Shown one piece after another: positions 8,574 to 19,548 of a DNA stretch of 46,186 bases (positions are counted from its first letter, which is position 1; every line of letters starts with the position of its first letter). Source of the stretch: Acinetobacter albensis (GTDB taxonomy: Bacteria; Pseudomonadota; Gammaproteobacteria; Pseudomonadales; Moraxellaceae). The DNA lies in the NCBI RefSeq assembly GCF_900095025.1, contig NZ_FMBK01000019.1:1-46186 (forward strand). Direction: 5' to 3'. Below the pieces are notes generated by a model. It was not told the DNA's origin and ran no database searches. It saw only the letters and a program-made list of their open reading frames with translations. The position numbers and the translations under genes are program-made.

Positions 8574-9488
8574 ATGACACGTCTTTTGATTCTGTTAGGA
8601 TTGATCATGTTTCTGTTATGGTCAAATTATCAAAGCTCTCAACATCCACAACTCAAATTTAACGCGCTGAGTGATCGCATTCTGCATCCATTAGATACCC
8701 GCTTACGTTACCGCATTGCAGAAGTTGATCCTCGTTTTGGATTAACGATAACGGAACTTAAATTAATCACTCAGCAAGCTACGGATATTTGGACACAAGG
8801 TACTGGAAAAGAGGCTTTTGTATACGATCCAAAAGCCAAACTCACGATTCATTTAATCTATGATGAGCGCCAAGATAATTCCAATCAACGCCGTCAACAG
8901 TTAGGTCATATCGAAAATAATCAAAAAGTTTGGGCAGATAAGAATCAAAACCTTCAGCAATTTAAGCAAGAGATTGATTGGGCAAACACTCAATTAGACA
9001 ACAACAAAAATCAATTGGCAGCACAATTACAACAATATAATCAGCATATTACCGAAATCAATAAAAATGGTGGAATTCCATCTTCACAGCGGGATTTATT
9101 GATACAACAGCGCCATCAATTACAACAAGACATATTTTTACTCGAACAAAACGTTAATCGCTATAACCAAAAAATCCAACAGCTAAATCAGCAAGTAAAC
9201 GAGTTGAATCAAATGAATGATCAGTTAAATCATGCAGTCGATCAATTTAACCAACGTTTTCAGCCACGTTTGTTTGATAAAGGCGCTTTTGATGGTAGCA
9301 AAATCATGATTTATGAGTTTTCATCGACGGCAGATTTACGCTTAACCCTTGCACATGAATTCGGGCATGCCTTGGGACTCCAACATAATCACGATCCACA
9401 GGCATTAATGTTTCCAATGATGCAAAAACAGGATTTACAAAATTTCAAATTAACATCAGCTGATCTAGCCTTATTGAACGCACGTTAA
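8574..9488 (+). CDS. Membrane-anchored matrixin-like zinc metalloprotease with internal coiled coil
   Basis: A 304-residue zincin. Residues 4-19 form an N-terminal membrane anchor, so the enzyme should face the periplasm. Residues 30-100 resemble the matrixin start (DTRLRYRIAEVDPRFG, KLTIHLIYDERQ). A long Gln/Asn-rich coiled coil fills about 110-225, and then comes the zinc site HEFGHALGLQH (His261, Glu262, His265, His271) with the ALMFP Met-turn at Met279. The spacing matches M10 matrixins (HExxHxxGxxH...M). The start follows AAGAGGATAAA. The coiled coil between the two halves of the catalytic domain is the odd part. Substrate unknown. Confidence 0.8.
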   Translation: MTRLLILLGLIMFLLWSNYQSSQHPQLKFNALSDRILHPLDTRLRYRIAEVDPRFGLTITELKLITQQATDIWTQGTGKEAFVYDPKAKLTIHLIYDERQDNSNQRRQQLGHIENNQKVWADKNQNLQQFKQEIDWANTQLDNNKNQLAAQLQQYNQHITEINKNGGIPSSQRDLLIQQRHQLQQDIFLLEQNVNRYNQKIQQLNQQVNELNQMNDQLNHAVDQFNQRFQPRLFDKGAFDGSKIMIYEFSSTADLRLTLAHEFGHALGLQHNHDPQALMFPMMQKQDLQNFKLTSADLALLNAR

Positions 9489-9618
9489 AACGCTATAAAA
9501 TATCATGAAAAACCCCCTTACTTTTTATCCGTAGATGTCTGGCAATAGAGCGGCAATTCAGATAATTTCATGTTATGGTGAAAGATGAAATGACAACAGA
9601 AAATTTATGGAGACGCGC

Positions 9619-9984
9619 GTGAGTTACTACCATGTTCTGATTGAAATGAATGATCACATTAGTACGATTGAGCAAACACGCGAAATCGAAATATTTGATA
9701 TTGTTGAGATTAAACCCTATCTCCACTCCATTCTATTGCCATTTTTAAATGAACAGATTATTGAGCTTGAAGATGACAATATTGAGTTTAAAGATATTTT
9801 ACATTTAGAAATTAAGCAGACTTTACTGCCAATTCAACAATTAATTGAAGAAGAACAACGTTTACTTCCAAGTGATACAGATATCACGATTACTGCACAT
9901 GAAATTTTTAATAATCGTGATTTAAGTCAGGATGTGACGACTGTTATTTTTGATATTTTAGAAGCAGCAAAATTAGAACCTTAA
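9619..9984 (+). CDS. Small acidic protein of unknown function
   Basis: The most likely start is GTG at 9619, with GGAG six bases upstream, giving 121 residues (MSYYHVLIEMND...). An ATG at 9607 overlaps that ribosome binding site. The protein is acidic and rich in Ile, Leu and Glu, without signal peptide or membrane segment. I recognise no family. It ends at a terminator shared with convergent erpA. Confidence 0.65.
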   Translation: MSYYHVLIEMNDHISTIEQTREIEIFDIVEIKPYLHSILLPFLNEQIIELEDDNIEFKDILHLEIKQTLLPIQQLIEEEQRLLPSDTDITITAHEIFNNRDLSQDVTTVIFDILEAAKLEP

Positions 9985-10002
9985 TCGTAAAATTTAATAT
10001 GA

Positions 10003-10028
10003 AAAAAGCCCTTTATTAAGGGCTTTTT
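10003..10028. terminator. Bidirectional terminator between the acidic-protein gene and erpA
   Basis: AAAAAGCCCTT (10003-10013) pairs perfectly with AAGGGCTTTTT (10018-10028), with loop TATT. It has T runs in both directions and lies between two convergent genes. Confidence 0.85.
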
Positions 10029-10039
10029 AAACACACTTA

Positions 10040-10375
10040 TTAAATAGAAAAAGATGAACCACAACCGCAAGTGGTTGTCGCGTTCGGGTTTTGTACAATA
10101 AAACGTGAACCTTCTAAACCTTCTATATAATCAACCGCTGAACCAATAAGATATTGATAGCTTAGAGAATCTACCAACATTTTCACATCACCATTAATAA
10201 ATTCAGCATCATCTTCATTCATGTTTTCAGCAAAATTAAAGCCATAAGAAAAACCTGAACAACCACCACCAGTAACATAAACGCGCAACATTAATTCTTG
10301 ATTGCCTTCGCTATCACGCAATTGACGTACTTTATTCGCAGCATTGTCAGTCAGTAGCAGAGCCTGAGCATTCAT
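10040..10375 (-). CDS. erpA: ErpA, A-type iron-sulfur cluster insertion protein
   Basis: A-type carrier that delivers iron-sulfur clusters to apo-enzymes such as those of isoprenoid synthesis. The 111-residue protein has the three conserved cysteines of HesB/IscA/ErpA proteins: Cys39 in GGGCSG, and Cys103 and Cys105 in [11 protein letters not shown] at the very end. The [16 protein letters not shown] segment and the lack of a linked isc operon favour ErpA over IscA. It stands as a single gene. Confidence 0.9.
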   Translation of the reverse strand: MNAQALLLTDNAANKVRQLRDSEGNQELMLRVYVTGGGCSGFSYGFNFAENMNEDDAEFINGDVKMLVDSLSYQYLIGSAVDYIEGLEGSRFIVQNPNATTTCGCGSSFSI

Positions 10376-10495
10376 GTTAGATTCCTCTTCAATTCAGATA
10401 GCTTTAAAAATAAAGACCATATTTCAAGTATAGCATACCCAATATATGGTCAGTATTTGAAAATTTAAAGTCAAATAGAAGTATTCAACTCTATA

Positions 10496-11503
10496 TTATT
10501 TGTAGTTCTCATCTTGCAGGCTGCATTCAAAATTCTTTGGATCTTCTTTACAGCGGAATTGCCATAAAAGTTTCATCATGCGTTTGTCATAAACACCACG
10601 TTTCGTTAAATCGACACGTGCCTCACGCATTAATTTTTGATAACCTGGTTTATCTGCAGCAGGCACTTGCATCCAGTATTTGGCTGGAATATCTGTTTTG
10701 ATCTTGCCTAATATACCAAATGCACGTGGTAATTGGCTTTTTACCCATTCACGTGATTTTTGTCCATAACCCGCAGGGAATTTATCAGGATGTATAATCA
10801 GGTTACCTGTCACTTGCAAGATAGGATAATTCACAATAGCGCCTTTACTGCCTAAACCTTTATGCAATTCTAAGGGTTTAAATACAGCAGCAGGTGCACC
10901 AATAATATCGACCTGACCATTGTTAAATTTAGCACCAAAATTAGTTACATCCGCTGTGACGGCTTGTGCCCCTATTTGTTGAACCATGATTTTTTGAGCT
11001 TCATCATAATCTAACACCGCAATTTTTTTGCCCGCAGCTTTCGCAACTGTATTAATACTTCGGTCATTGACCATTAAAAAGGCATCACCTACAGGAATAA
11101 CACCAACCACTTCATATTTACCACGTACCATATGTTTGGCAAAAGTAGGACTCGCTAAGCCTTGCATAACTTTAACTGCAAGTTTTATATCTGGAATTGC
11201 ACCAATTGCATCTAAAGAACCGGTAAAGCTATTAAACTGACGACCACGCATTCCTGTGACACTAATCCCATCACATTTACCTGCTTTAAAATCTTCAGCA
11301 ATAACAGCTTCATTTTGACCAACGCGAAGTTCAATATCTGCGCCCCAATTTTTGGCAGCAAGCTGATAATCTTTCATGAGTGCAAAAACATCACCGTTTT
11401 TACCGACCAAATCAAATACACAGATCACTTGTTTGGCTTGGGCTAATCCAGTGATTGCAGACAAACTCACACCCAGTAAAAGTGCTTTAGACCATTGCAT
11501 CAT
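10496..11503 (-). CDS. AdeT1/2-family putative periplasmic solute-binding protein, copy 1
   Basis: A 335-residue secreted protein with a signal peptide (1-23, LAQA-KQ). Family features are VICVFDLVGKNGD at the mature N-terminus, GKCDG, KIAVLDYDEAQKIMVQQIGAQAV, and a C-terminal cysteine pair (FRCKEDPKNFEC). These match the Acinetobacter AdeT1/AdeT2 proteins, once described as RND efflux parts but lacking membrane helices. The two-lobed solute-binding fold is the better reading. It is the first and most divergent of three tandem paralogs and ends differently (SLQDENYK rather than SLGGE). The ATG follows AAGGAAG. Ligand unknown. Confidence 0.8.
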   Translation of the reverse strand: MMQWSKALLLGVSLSAITGLAQAKQVICVFDLVGKNGDVFALMKDYQLAAKNWGADIELRVGQNEAVIAEDFKAGKCDGISVTGMRGRQFNSFTGSLDAIGAIPDIKLAVKVMQGLASPTFAKHMVRGKYEVVGVIPVGDAFLMVNDRSINTVAKAAGKKIAVLDYDEAQKIMVQQIGAQAVTADVTNFGAKFNNGQVDIIGAPAAVFKPLELHKGLGSKGAIVNYPILQVTGNLIIHPDKFPAGYGQKSREWVKSQLPRAFGILGKIKTDIPAKYWMQVPAADKPGYQKLMREARVDLTKRGVYDKRMMKLLWQFRCKEDPKNFECSLQDENYK

Positions 11504-11680
11504 ATTTTTCTTCCTTGTTACTTCGCTTTGTTTTTTCTCATTTTTAAAATGAGTTTCTATTTATCATCAATGACAGTATTAAATCTTTATTTTATCGACA
11601 TGATAAAGCCTGCTGTTATTTTTCAATGATTACGTTTTTTTAAGTCACCTACAATGGCAGAAATGACGAATTCAACTCAA

Positions 11681-11710
11681 AAAAAAACCCAGATTTAATC
11701 TAGGTTTTTT
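11681..11710 (-). terminator. Terminator of AdeT-like copy 2
   Basis: AAAAAACC-C-AGAT/ATCT-A-GGTTTTTT hairpin directly after the minus-strand gene at 11726, with a U-rich 3' side. Confidence 0.65.
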
Positions 11711-11725
11711 CTTTAAAAATCAAAA

Positions 11726-12736
11726 CTATTCACCACCAAGTGAACACTCAAAATTCGCTTTATCGACAGAACAACGTGCTTTTTTCAATACACTCATCAT
11801 CGCTGGATCATAAATTCCACGCTTAGTCATATCCATACGACCTTCACGTAACATTTTTTGATACTTGGTTTTATCTTCTGCAGTTAAATTCATTTTAAAT
11901 TTTGCTGGAATGCTCGATTCTAGACGGTTAATCATGTTGAAACTTTTTGGTAAGTTTTTCACAAACCAATCACGAGATTTTTGACCGAATCCTGCAGGGA
12001 ATTGATCAGGACGAATAATAAAATCGGCTGTGACTTGTAGGACAGGAAAATTAAACATACCGCCATTTGGGCTAATACCCTTATAAATCTCTAAAGGTTT
12101 GTAGGCATATGCTGGTGCACCTACCATATCTACTTGCCCGTTGTTAAATTTTGCGACAAAGTTAGAAATATCAGAAATAACGGCTTGTGCACCTACACGT
12201 TGCACCATAATTTTTTGCGCGTCGTCATACCCCAATACCGCAAACTTTTTACCTGCTGCTTTTTCAATTGAATCAATTTTTTTATCACGTACAAAAATGA
12301 AAGCTGAGCCTAAAGGTGCAATCCCTGCCACTTCATATTTTTTACCGCTTAAATTACTCATCATTTTTGGTGCATTACGTTTATCTAAAGCAAAGGTAAT
12401 AGCACGTTGCGCAATAGCGTTGCTTGGTGCACCACCAAGTGCATCAATAGAACCAACAAATTTATTGTACTGACGTGCACGCATTGCCGTCATAAAAACA
12501 GCATCACACTTGCCTGCTTTAAAATCATTATCGGCAACCGCCTCATCTTGGCGAGGAACAAGATTAATGTCTGCTCCCCAACCTTTTGCAGCAAGCGCCC
12601 ACTCTTGTGCCATTTGATAAGATTCACCCGATTTACCCAGTAAATCGAATACACAGACATCTACTTTGGCCGCTTGAGTAGTCGTTGCCAAACCCATAAC
12701 AGAGAGTGCGGTTAATGCGAAAATCATTTTTTTCAT
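11726..12736 (-). CDS. AdeT1/2-family putative periplasmic solute-binding protein, copy 2
   Basis: A 336-residue paralog of its two neighbours. The signal peptide is MKKMIFALTALSVMGLATTTQA, then VCVFDLLGKSGESYQMAQEW. Conserved blocks include GKCDA, the IGSIDALGG-like VGSIDALGG, KYEVAGI, KFAVLGYDDAQKIMVQRVGAQAV and the C-terminal ARCSVDKANFECSLGGE. Four cysteines, two internal and two terminal, probably form disulfides in the periplasm. The ATG follows AAGGA. It has its own downstream terminator and a 222-bp upstream gap, so it is probably its own transcription unit. It is clearly closer to copy 3 than to copy 1. Confidence 0.8.
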   Translation of the reverse strand: MKKMIFALTALSVMGLATTTQAAKVDVCVFDLLGKSGESYQMAQEWALAAKGWGADINLVPRQDEAVADNDFKAGKCDAVFMTAMRARQYNKFVGSIDALGGAPSNAIAQRAITFALDKRNAPKMMSNLSGKKYEVAGIAPLGSAFIFVRDKKIDSIEKAAGKKFAVLGYDDAQKIMVQRVGAQAVISDISNFVAKFNNGQVDMVGAPAYAYKPLEIYKGISPNGGMFNFPVLQVTADFIIRPDQFPAGFGQKSRDWFVKNLPKSFNMINRLESSIPAKFKMNLTAEDKTKYQKMLREGRMDMTKRGIYDPAMMSVLKKARCSVDKANFECSLGGE

Positions 12737-12813
12737 TGTTGCAGTCCTTTTCAGAATCTTTTTGTTTAACGAGAGTCCGTTTTACGTAATGGATATTAAG
12801 CAAGTTCAATATA

Positions 12814-12841
12814 AAAAAATAGAGCATTTGCTCCATTTTTT
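12814..12841 (-). terminator. Terminator of AdeT-like copy 3
   Basis: AAAAAAT-a-GAGC/GCTC-c-ATTTTTT hairpin between copies 3 and 2, with a U run on the minus strand. It indicates that the tandem genes are not one simple operon. Confidence 0.6.
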
Positions 12842-12969
12842 ATGATCAATTTGTCACTTTTTTATAAAATTAATAAGTTATTAATAAAATCATATATTTA
12901 GATTTTGTGTATTTTTTCATATTTTGATAGAATTTTAGTACTTTTACATATTTATTCATAAAATATACT

Positions 12970-13983
12970 CTACTCTCCACCTAAAGAGCACTCAAAATTG
13001 GTCCGCTGCATTGTACAACGTGCTTTTTTGAGTACCGTCATCATCGATGAATCATAAATTCCTTGCTTCGTTAAATCTATGCGTCCATCCCGTAGTAATT
13101 TTTGATATTGTTCTTCGTCTTTTTTACTCAAATTGATTTTATATTTATTGGGAATATCGGCTTCTAAACGCTGTACCATATTAAAACTTTTTGGGATTTT
13201 TTCTACAAACCAACGACGAGATTGTACGGCAAAACCTTGCGGAAATTCATCGGATCGAATAATTAAGTCTGCAGTTACATTTACGATAGGAAAATTAATC
13301 ATTCCGCCTTTTGAACCCAATCCTTTATAAATTTCTAAAGGTTTAAACGCATAAGCAGGCGCCGCGACCACATCGACTTCACCACTGTTAAATTTTTTCA
13401 CAAAGTTAGAAATATCCGACATGACTGGAATTGCACCTATGCGCTGAGCCATAATTTTTTGCGCATCATCATATTCTAAAACTGCAATTTTTTTACCCTT
13501 GGCTTTTTCTATTGAATTTATAGACTTATCACGGACAAAAATATAAGCCAAACCAATTTGACCAATTCCTGCCACTTCATATTTTTCATTATTCATTGTT
13601 GTGATTAAACGTCGGTTATTACGTTTATCTAAAACGTAAGCAATCGCTTTACGTGCAATATCATTACTGGTCACTCCACCCAATGCATCAATAGAACCTG
13701 CGAATTTATTATATGATCGTGCACGCATGGAGGTCATATAAAAAGCGTCACATACGCCTGCATTAAAATCTTTTTCTACTTTTGCTTCATCTTGATAAGA
13801 AAGTAAGCTGACATTTGCCCCCCATGTTTTGCTACTTAATGCCCACTCTTCCATAAATTTATAAGATTCACCTGCTTTTCCCAATAAATCAAATACACAT
13901 ATTTTTTGTTTGTCTTGCGCTTGAACCATACTCGAAAAACTTAAAAGTATCCCTACAGATAAACTTAATATCCCTTTTTGCAT
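12970..13983 (-). CDS. AdeT1/2-family putative periplasmic solute-binding protein, copy 3
   Basis: The start at 13983 is chosen because AGGGGA lies just upstream and the protein then opens with a clean signal peptide (MQKGILSLSVGILLSFSS...VQA-QD); an ATG at 14007 would add eight polar residues in front. The 337-residue chain repeats the family blocks KICVFDLLGKAGESYKF, GSIDALGG, KYEVAGIGQIG, KIAVLEYDDAQKIMAQRIGA and ARCTMQRTNFECSLGGE. It lies tail-to-head with copy 2 and divergent from yheS. Function is inferred only from the solute-binding-like fold. Confidence 0.8.
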   Translation of the reverse strand: MQKGILSLSVGILLSFSSMVQAQDKQKICVFDLLGKAGESYKFMEEWALSSKTWGANVSLLSYQDEAKVEKDFNAGVCDAFYMTSMRARSYNKFAGSIDALGGVTSNDIARKAIAYVLDKRNNRRLITTMNNEKYEVAGIGQIGLAYIFVRDKSINSIEKAKGKKIAVLEYDDAQKIMAQRIGAIPVMSDISNFVKKFNSGEVDVVAAPAYAFKPLEIYKGLGSKGGMINFPIVNVTADLIIRSDEFPQGFAVQSRRWFVEKIPKSFNMVQRLEADIPNKYKINLSKKDEEQYQKLLRDGRIDLTKQGIYDSSMMTVLKKARCTMQRTNFECSLGGE

Positions 13984-14219
13984 ATTGTCCCCTGATTCTT
14001 TTTGCACTTATGTTGTTCTTAAATAAATATAATGTTGTTCCTTGATTAAAAATAGAGTATTTATTCTATTTCTGACGAAAGGCTATTTTTTGTTCAAGCT
14101 TTTAAAATCTTTATTTGGATTAAATCCTGCTTTATTTGAATAATCGTTACGGTATTTTTTCTTTTCTGAGTCGCTTCCTTTAGAATAGGCGCTATTCTTC
14201 TTCAGATTTAGATATTTCA

Positions 14220-16154
14220 ATGATTCAGTTAGATCAACTTTCTATACGTCGCGGTGGACGTGTTTTATTTCAAAAAGCGTCTATGCAGTTACATCCAGGA
14301 TGGAAAATTGGCCTAACCGGTGTCAATGGAGCAGGTAAATCAACTTTATTTTCAGCCCTTTTAGGGGGTATGGAGTCTGATGGTGGTTCATTAACTCGTC
14401 CTGCGGTGTGGACGGTTGCACACATGGCACAGGAAATTAAAGCTTTAGACATGAAAGCCATTGATTTTGTGCTTTCAGGTGATGAAGAGTATTGGGAAAT
14501 CCAAAACAAACTTGACCAACCTGATCTGCTAAATGATGAAGAATTAGCCCATTTATATGGTCGTTTTGATGAGATCAATGGCTATTCTGCACCGTCTAAA
14601 GCTTCACAACTGATGGCAGGATTAGGCTTTTTTGAACATCAGTCACAACTTGATGTCTCCAGTTTTTCAGGCGGCTGGCGTATGCGTTTAAATCTGGCAC
14701 GTACCCTAATGAGTCGTTCAGATTTACTGCTACTTGATGAACCGACTAACCATTTGGACTTAGATGCAATTCTTTGGTTAGAGGACTGGTTAAAAGCCTA
14801 TGAAGGCACTTTGGTTCTCATTTCACATGACCGTGATTTCTTAGATGCCATTACCGATCATATTTTACATATTGAAAATCAAGAACTGATTCTTTACACA
14901 GGAAATTACTCGACTTTTGAACGTACTCGAAGTGAACGATTGGCCCAACAACAACAGGCTTATGAAAAGCAATTAGAAACACGTGCCCATTTGCAAAAAT
15001 ATATTGATCGTTTTAAAGCACAAGCCACCAAAGCCAAACAAGCACAGAGTCGTATTAAACAATTAGAGCGCATGCAAGAATTGTCAGCCGCGCATGTCGA
15101 TACACCTTTTACTTTTTCATTCCGTGAACCGAGCAAAATGAGTTCCCCTCTGCTTGAACTTGAACAAGCAGATATTGGTTATGGTGATAAATTGATTGTC
15201 ACCAATGTCAATTTACAAATTACTCCGACCAGTCGTATTGGTTTACTTGGAATGAATGGTGCAGGTAAATCGACCCTCATTAAATCATTGGTCGGTGATT
15301 TACAATTGATGCAGGGATTTCGTAAAGATTCTGAATTATTAAATATTGGCTATTTTGCTCAGCATCAAATGGATGCTTTGGATGGTAATGCCAGCCCAAT
15401 GTTACAATTAGCACGTATAGCCGATAAAAAAATCAGTGAAGCAAGCCTTCGTTCTTTCTTAGGTAGTTTTGGTTTTAGTGGCGAGCGCATGGATACGCCA
15501 AGTGAAAGTTTTTCTGGTGGAGAACGTGCCCGTTTAGCGCTTGCATTGATTGTTTGGCAACGTCCTAATGTCCTGATTTTAGATGAACCGACCAACCATT
15601 TAGATCTCGATATGCGTCATGCCCTAACGATGGCATTGACTGATTTTGAAGGTGCAGTCGTTCTGGTTTCACATGAACGCCAATTGGTGGCCAGTGTTTG
15701 TGACGAGCTTATTTTGGTTCATGGTGGGCAAAGTCGTGAGTTTGACGGTGATTTGACTGCATATGCAGATTGGTTACGTCAAGCGCGTATCGAAATGATC
15801 AAAAATGGTCAAAAGCCTTCGGCACCTGTGCAATCTCAAGTAGAAGTTAAATCCAGTATTTCAAAATTAGATAAAGAAGGCCAACGTAAAGAAGCAGCAC
15901 GCCGCCGTGAATTGGGACGACCAATTCGTAAAAATATCGAAAAAAATGAATTACAGATTGCGAAAGTACAGCCACGTTTGATTCAAATCGAAGCATTACT
16001 AGCAGACACTGCTTTGTATGATGCAAATCGTAAAGATGATTTAATCAAATTGATGAATGAACAAACAGAGCTTAAAAATCATTTGTCAGGTGCTGAAGAA
16101 AAAATGTTAGAGCTGATGATGGAGTTAGAGGAATTAGAAAGTTCGTTTGAATAA
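14220..16154 (+). CDS. yheS: ABC-F family ATPase, YheS-type
   Basis: Soluble twin-ATPase ABC-F protein, thought to act on the ribosome rather than in transport. The 644 residues hold two ATPase domains: Walker A GVNGAGKST (34-42), signature FSGGWRMRL (about 149) and Walker B LLLLDEPTNHLD (about 169), then GMNGAGKST (about 344), FSGGERARL (about 428) and VLILDEPTNHLD (about 452). The linker (ERLAQQQQAYEKQ...) is the P-site tRNA interaction motif of ABC-F proteins, and the C-terminus is a coiled coil. Length and the IRRGGRVLFQKA start match E. coli YheS (637) better than Uup. No clear ribosome binding site precedes the ATG. Confidence 0.9.
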   Translation: MIQLDQLSIRRGGRVLFQKASMQLHPGWKIGLTGVNGAGKSTLFSALLGGMESDGGSLTRPAVWTVAHMAQEIKALDMKAIDFVLSGDEEYWEIQNKLDQPDLLNDEELAHLYGRFDEINGYSAPSKASQLMAGLGFFEHQSQLDVSSFSGGWRMRLNLARTLMSRSDLLLLDEPTNHLDLDAILWLEDWLKAYEGTLVLISHDRDFLDAITDHILHIENQELILYTGNYSTFERTRSERLAQQQQAYEKQLETRAHLQKYIDRFKAQATKAKQAQSRIKQLERMQELSAAHVDTPFTFSFREPSKMSSPLLELEQADIGYGDKLIVTNVNLQITPTSRIGLLGMNGAGKSTLIKSLVGDLQLMQGFRKDSELLNIGYFAQHQMDALDGNASPMLQLARIADKKISEASLRSFLGSFGFSGERMDTPSESFSGGERARLALALIVWQRPNVLILDEPTNHLDLDMRHALTMALTDFEGAVVLVSHERQLVASVCDELILVHGGQSREFDGDLTAYADWLRQARIEMIKNGQKPSAPVQSQVEVKSSISKLDKEGQRKEAARRRELGRPIRKNIEKNELQIAKVQPRLIQIEALLADTALYDANRKDDLIKLMNEQTELKNHLSGAEEKMLELMMELEELESSFE

Positions 16155-16213
16155 TAGCTTTCAGAAGCTTTCTTTAACATTGTAAAGCTTAGCTAAACCA
16201 TCGGTGATTTTTT

Positions 16214-16253
16214 AATCGCAGTGTGATCCTAAAATTGCACTGCGATTTTTTAT
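16214..16253 (+). terminator. yheS terminator
   Basis: AATCGCAGTG (16214-16223) pairs with CACTGCGATT (16238-16247), followed by TTTTATTTTTT. Confidence 0.85.
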
Positions 16254-16296
16254 TTTTTCTACACAATGGTTTTTCAGCCTTAAGCTATTTTCATGC

Positions 16297-16385
16297 TTTA
16301 AATTCAAAGATAAGAAATTATATTTTTTAAATTCAAATCACCACTTTAAATTCAAAAGATTAAATCAAAAAGATTTAAATTTAAA
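16297..16385. repeat. Four copies of the AT-rich 12-mer TTTAAATTYAAA (satellite locus A)
   Basis: Copies start at 16297, 16326, 16345 (all TTTAAATTCAAA) and 16374 (TTTAAATTTAAA), giving spacings of 29, 19 and 29 bp. The same 12-mer occurs in oriC and again at 40.9-41.3 kb. The array lies in the 350-bp gap between the yheS terminator and the next minus-strand gene, beside two DnaA boxes. Confidence 0.75.
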
Positions 16386-16403
16386 AAGTAATACAGAACG
16401 ATT

Positions 16404-16457
16404 TGTGGATAAATTTATTTTTTCATTTTATCAAATAATCAATAAAACTTATCCACA
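16404..16457. promoter_or_regulatory. Inverted pair of perfect DnaA boxes outside oriC
   Basis: TGTGGATAA (16404-16412, minus-strand TTATCCACA) and TTATCCACA (16449-16457) face each other with 36 bp between them. Both are perfect high-affinity DnaA boxes. A TTACCATT/AATGGTAA inverted repeat follows at 16459-16479. Confidence 0.75.
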
Positions 16458-16504
16458 ATTACCATTTTACCAATGGTAAAAATCTGAGTTTTAACGTTAT
16501 TTCT

Positions 16505-16876
16505 TTACTTTAAAAACCGTAATTCTACAATTTTCCAGCCATTCTGATAAACCCATAACTCTTGAATCTGTTGCTGATTTTTTTCCAAACCAATCGTGAT
16601 TTGACAACGAGTCTGATCATAATCAAACTCGAATTCTTCAAATTCAACTTCAGGTTTTTGTGGTTTCCATACGCCATTTTTTACTGCATGCGCAATGCGT
16701 TCATAACGAGTATGGTTGCTTTCCACTCGATTCTGTCGTTCATCCATAACTTTAAATTGTTCATGCTCATACTGTGCCAGTACCTCATATTGCCCTGTAA
16801 AAAATGCATTAACCCAAATATCTCGCGCTTGCTCTAATTGATTATCCATGGTGTTGATCTCGTAATATTGCATCAT
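16505..16876 (-). CDS. Small NTF2/DUF4440-like protein of unknown function
   Basis: A 123-residue cytoplasmic protein. The pattern of an N-terminal helix (LEQARDIWVNAFFTGQYEVLAQYEHEQFKVMDE), a middle loop and C-terminal strands (QITIGLEKNQQQIQELWVYQNGWKIVELRFLK) resembles the cone-shaped NTF2/SnoaL/DUF4440 fold. Two adjacent ATGs (16876, 16873) follow GGGAG and either could be used; an in-frame ATG ten codons in is less likely. It lies downstream of gyrB on the same strand but after the gyrB terminator. Family assignment is tentative. Confidence 0.6.
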   Translation of the reverse strand: MMQYYEINTMDNQLEQARDIWVNAFFTGQYEVLAQYEHEQFKVMDERQNRVESNHTRYERIAHAVKNGVWKPQKPEVEFEEFEFDYDQTRCQITIGLEKNQQQIQELWVYQNGWKIVELRFLK

Positions 16877-16970
16877 GATCTCCCGTTATAGATATCATCA
16901 TGACCGAGAAATAAGTCAATTTAATAAAAAAATAGATCAAAATTAAATCAAATATATATAAAAATAGCAC

Positions 16971-16996
16971 AAAAAAAGCATCCCGAAGGATGCTTT
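16971..16996 (-). terminator. gyrB terminator
   Basis: AAAGCATCC (16975-16983), loop CGAA, GGATGCTTT (16988-16996), followed on the minus strand by more T. It lies 26 bases after the gyrB stop. Confidence 0.85.
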
Positions 16997-17021
16997 CTGA
17001 TGATTGAATATACTTTATAGG

Positions 17022-19502
<2,481 letters not shown>

Positions 19503-19548
19503 CTAGTGAAAATATAGGTCTATCCGAAGATGGGTAAAATCTAAAAAA

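Noticed and set aside
10496..14007. Reading the three AdeT-like genes as RND efflux pumps
   Set aside because: They are about 335 residues with a signal peptide and no transmembrane helices; RND pumps are about 1000 residues with twelve.
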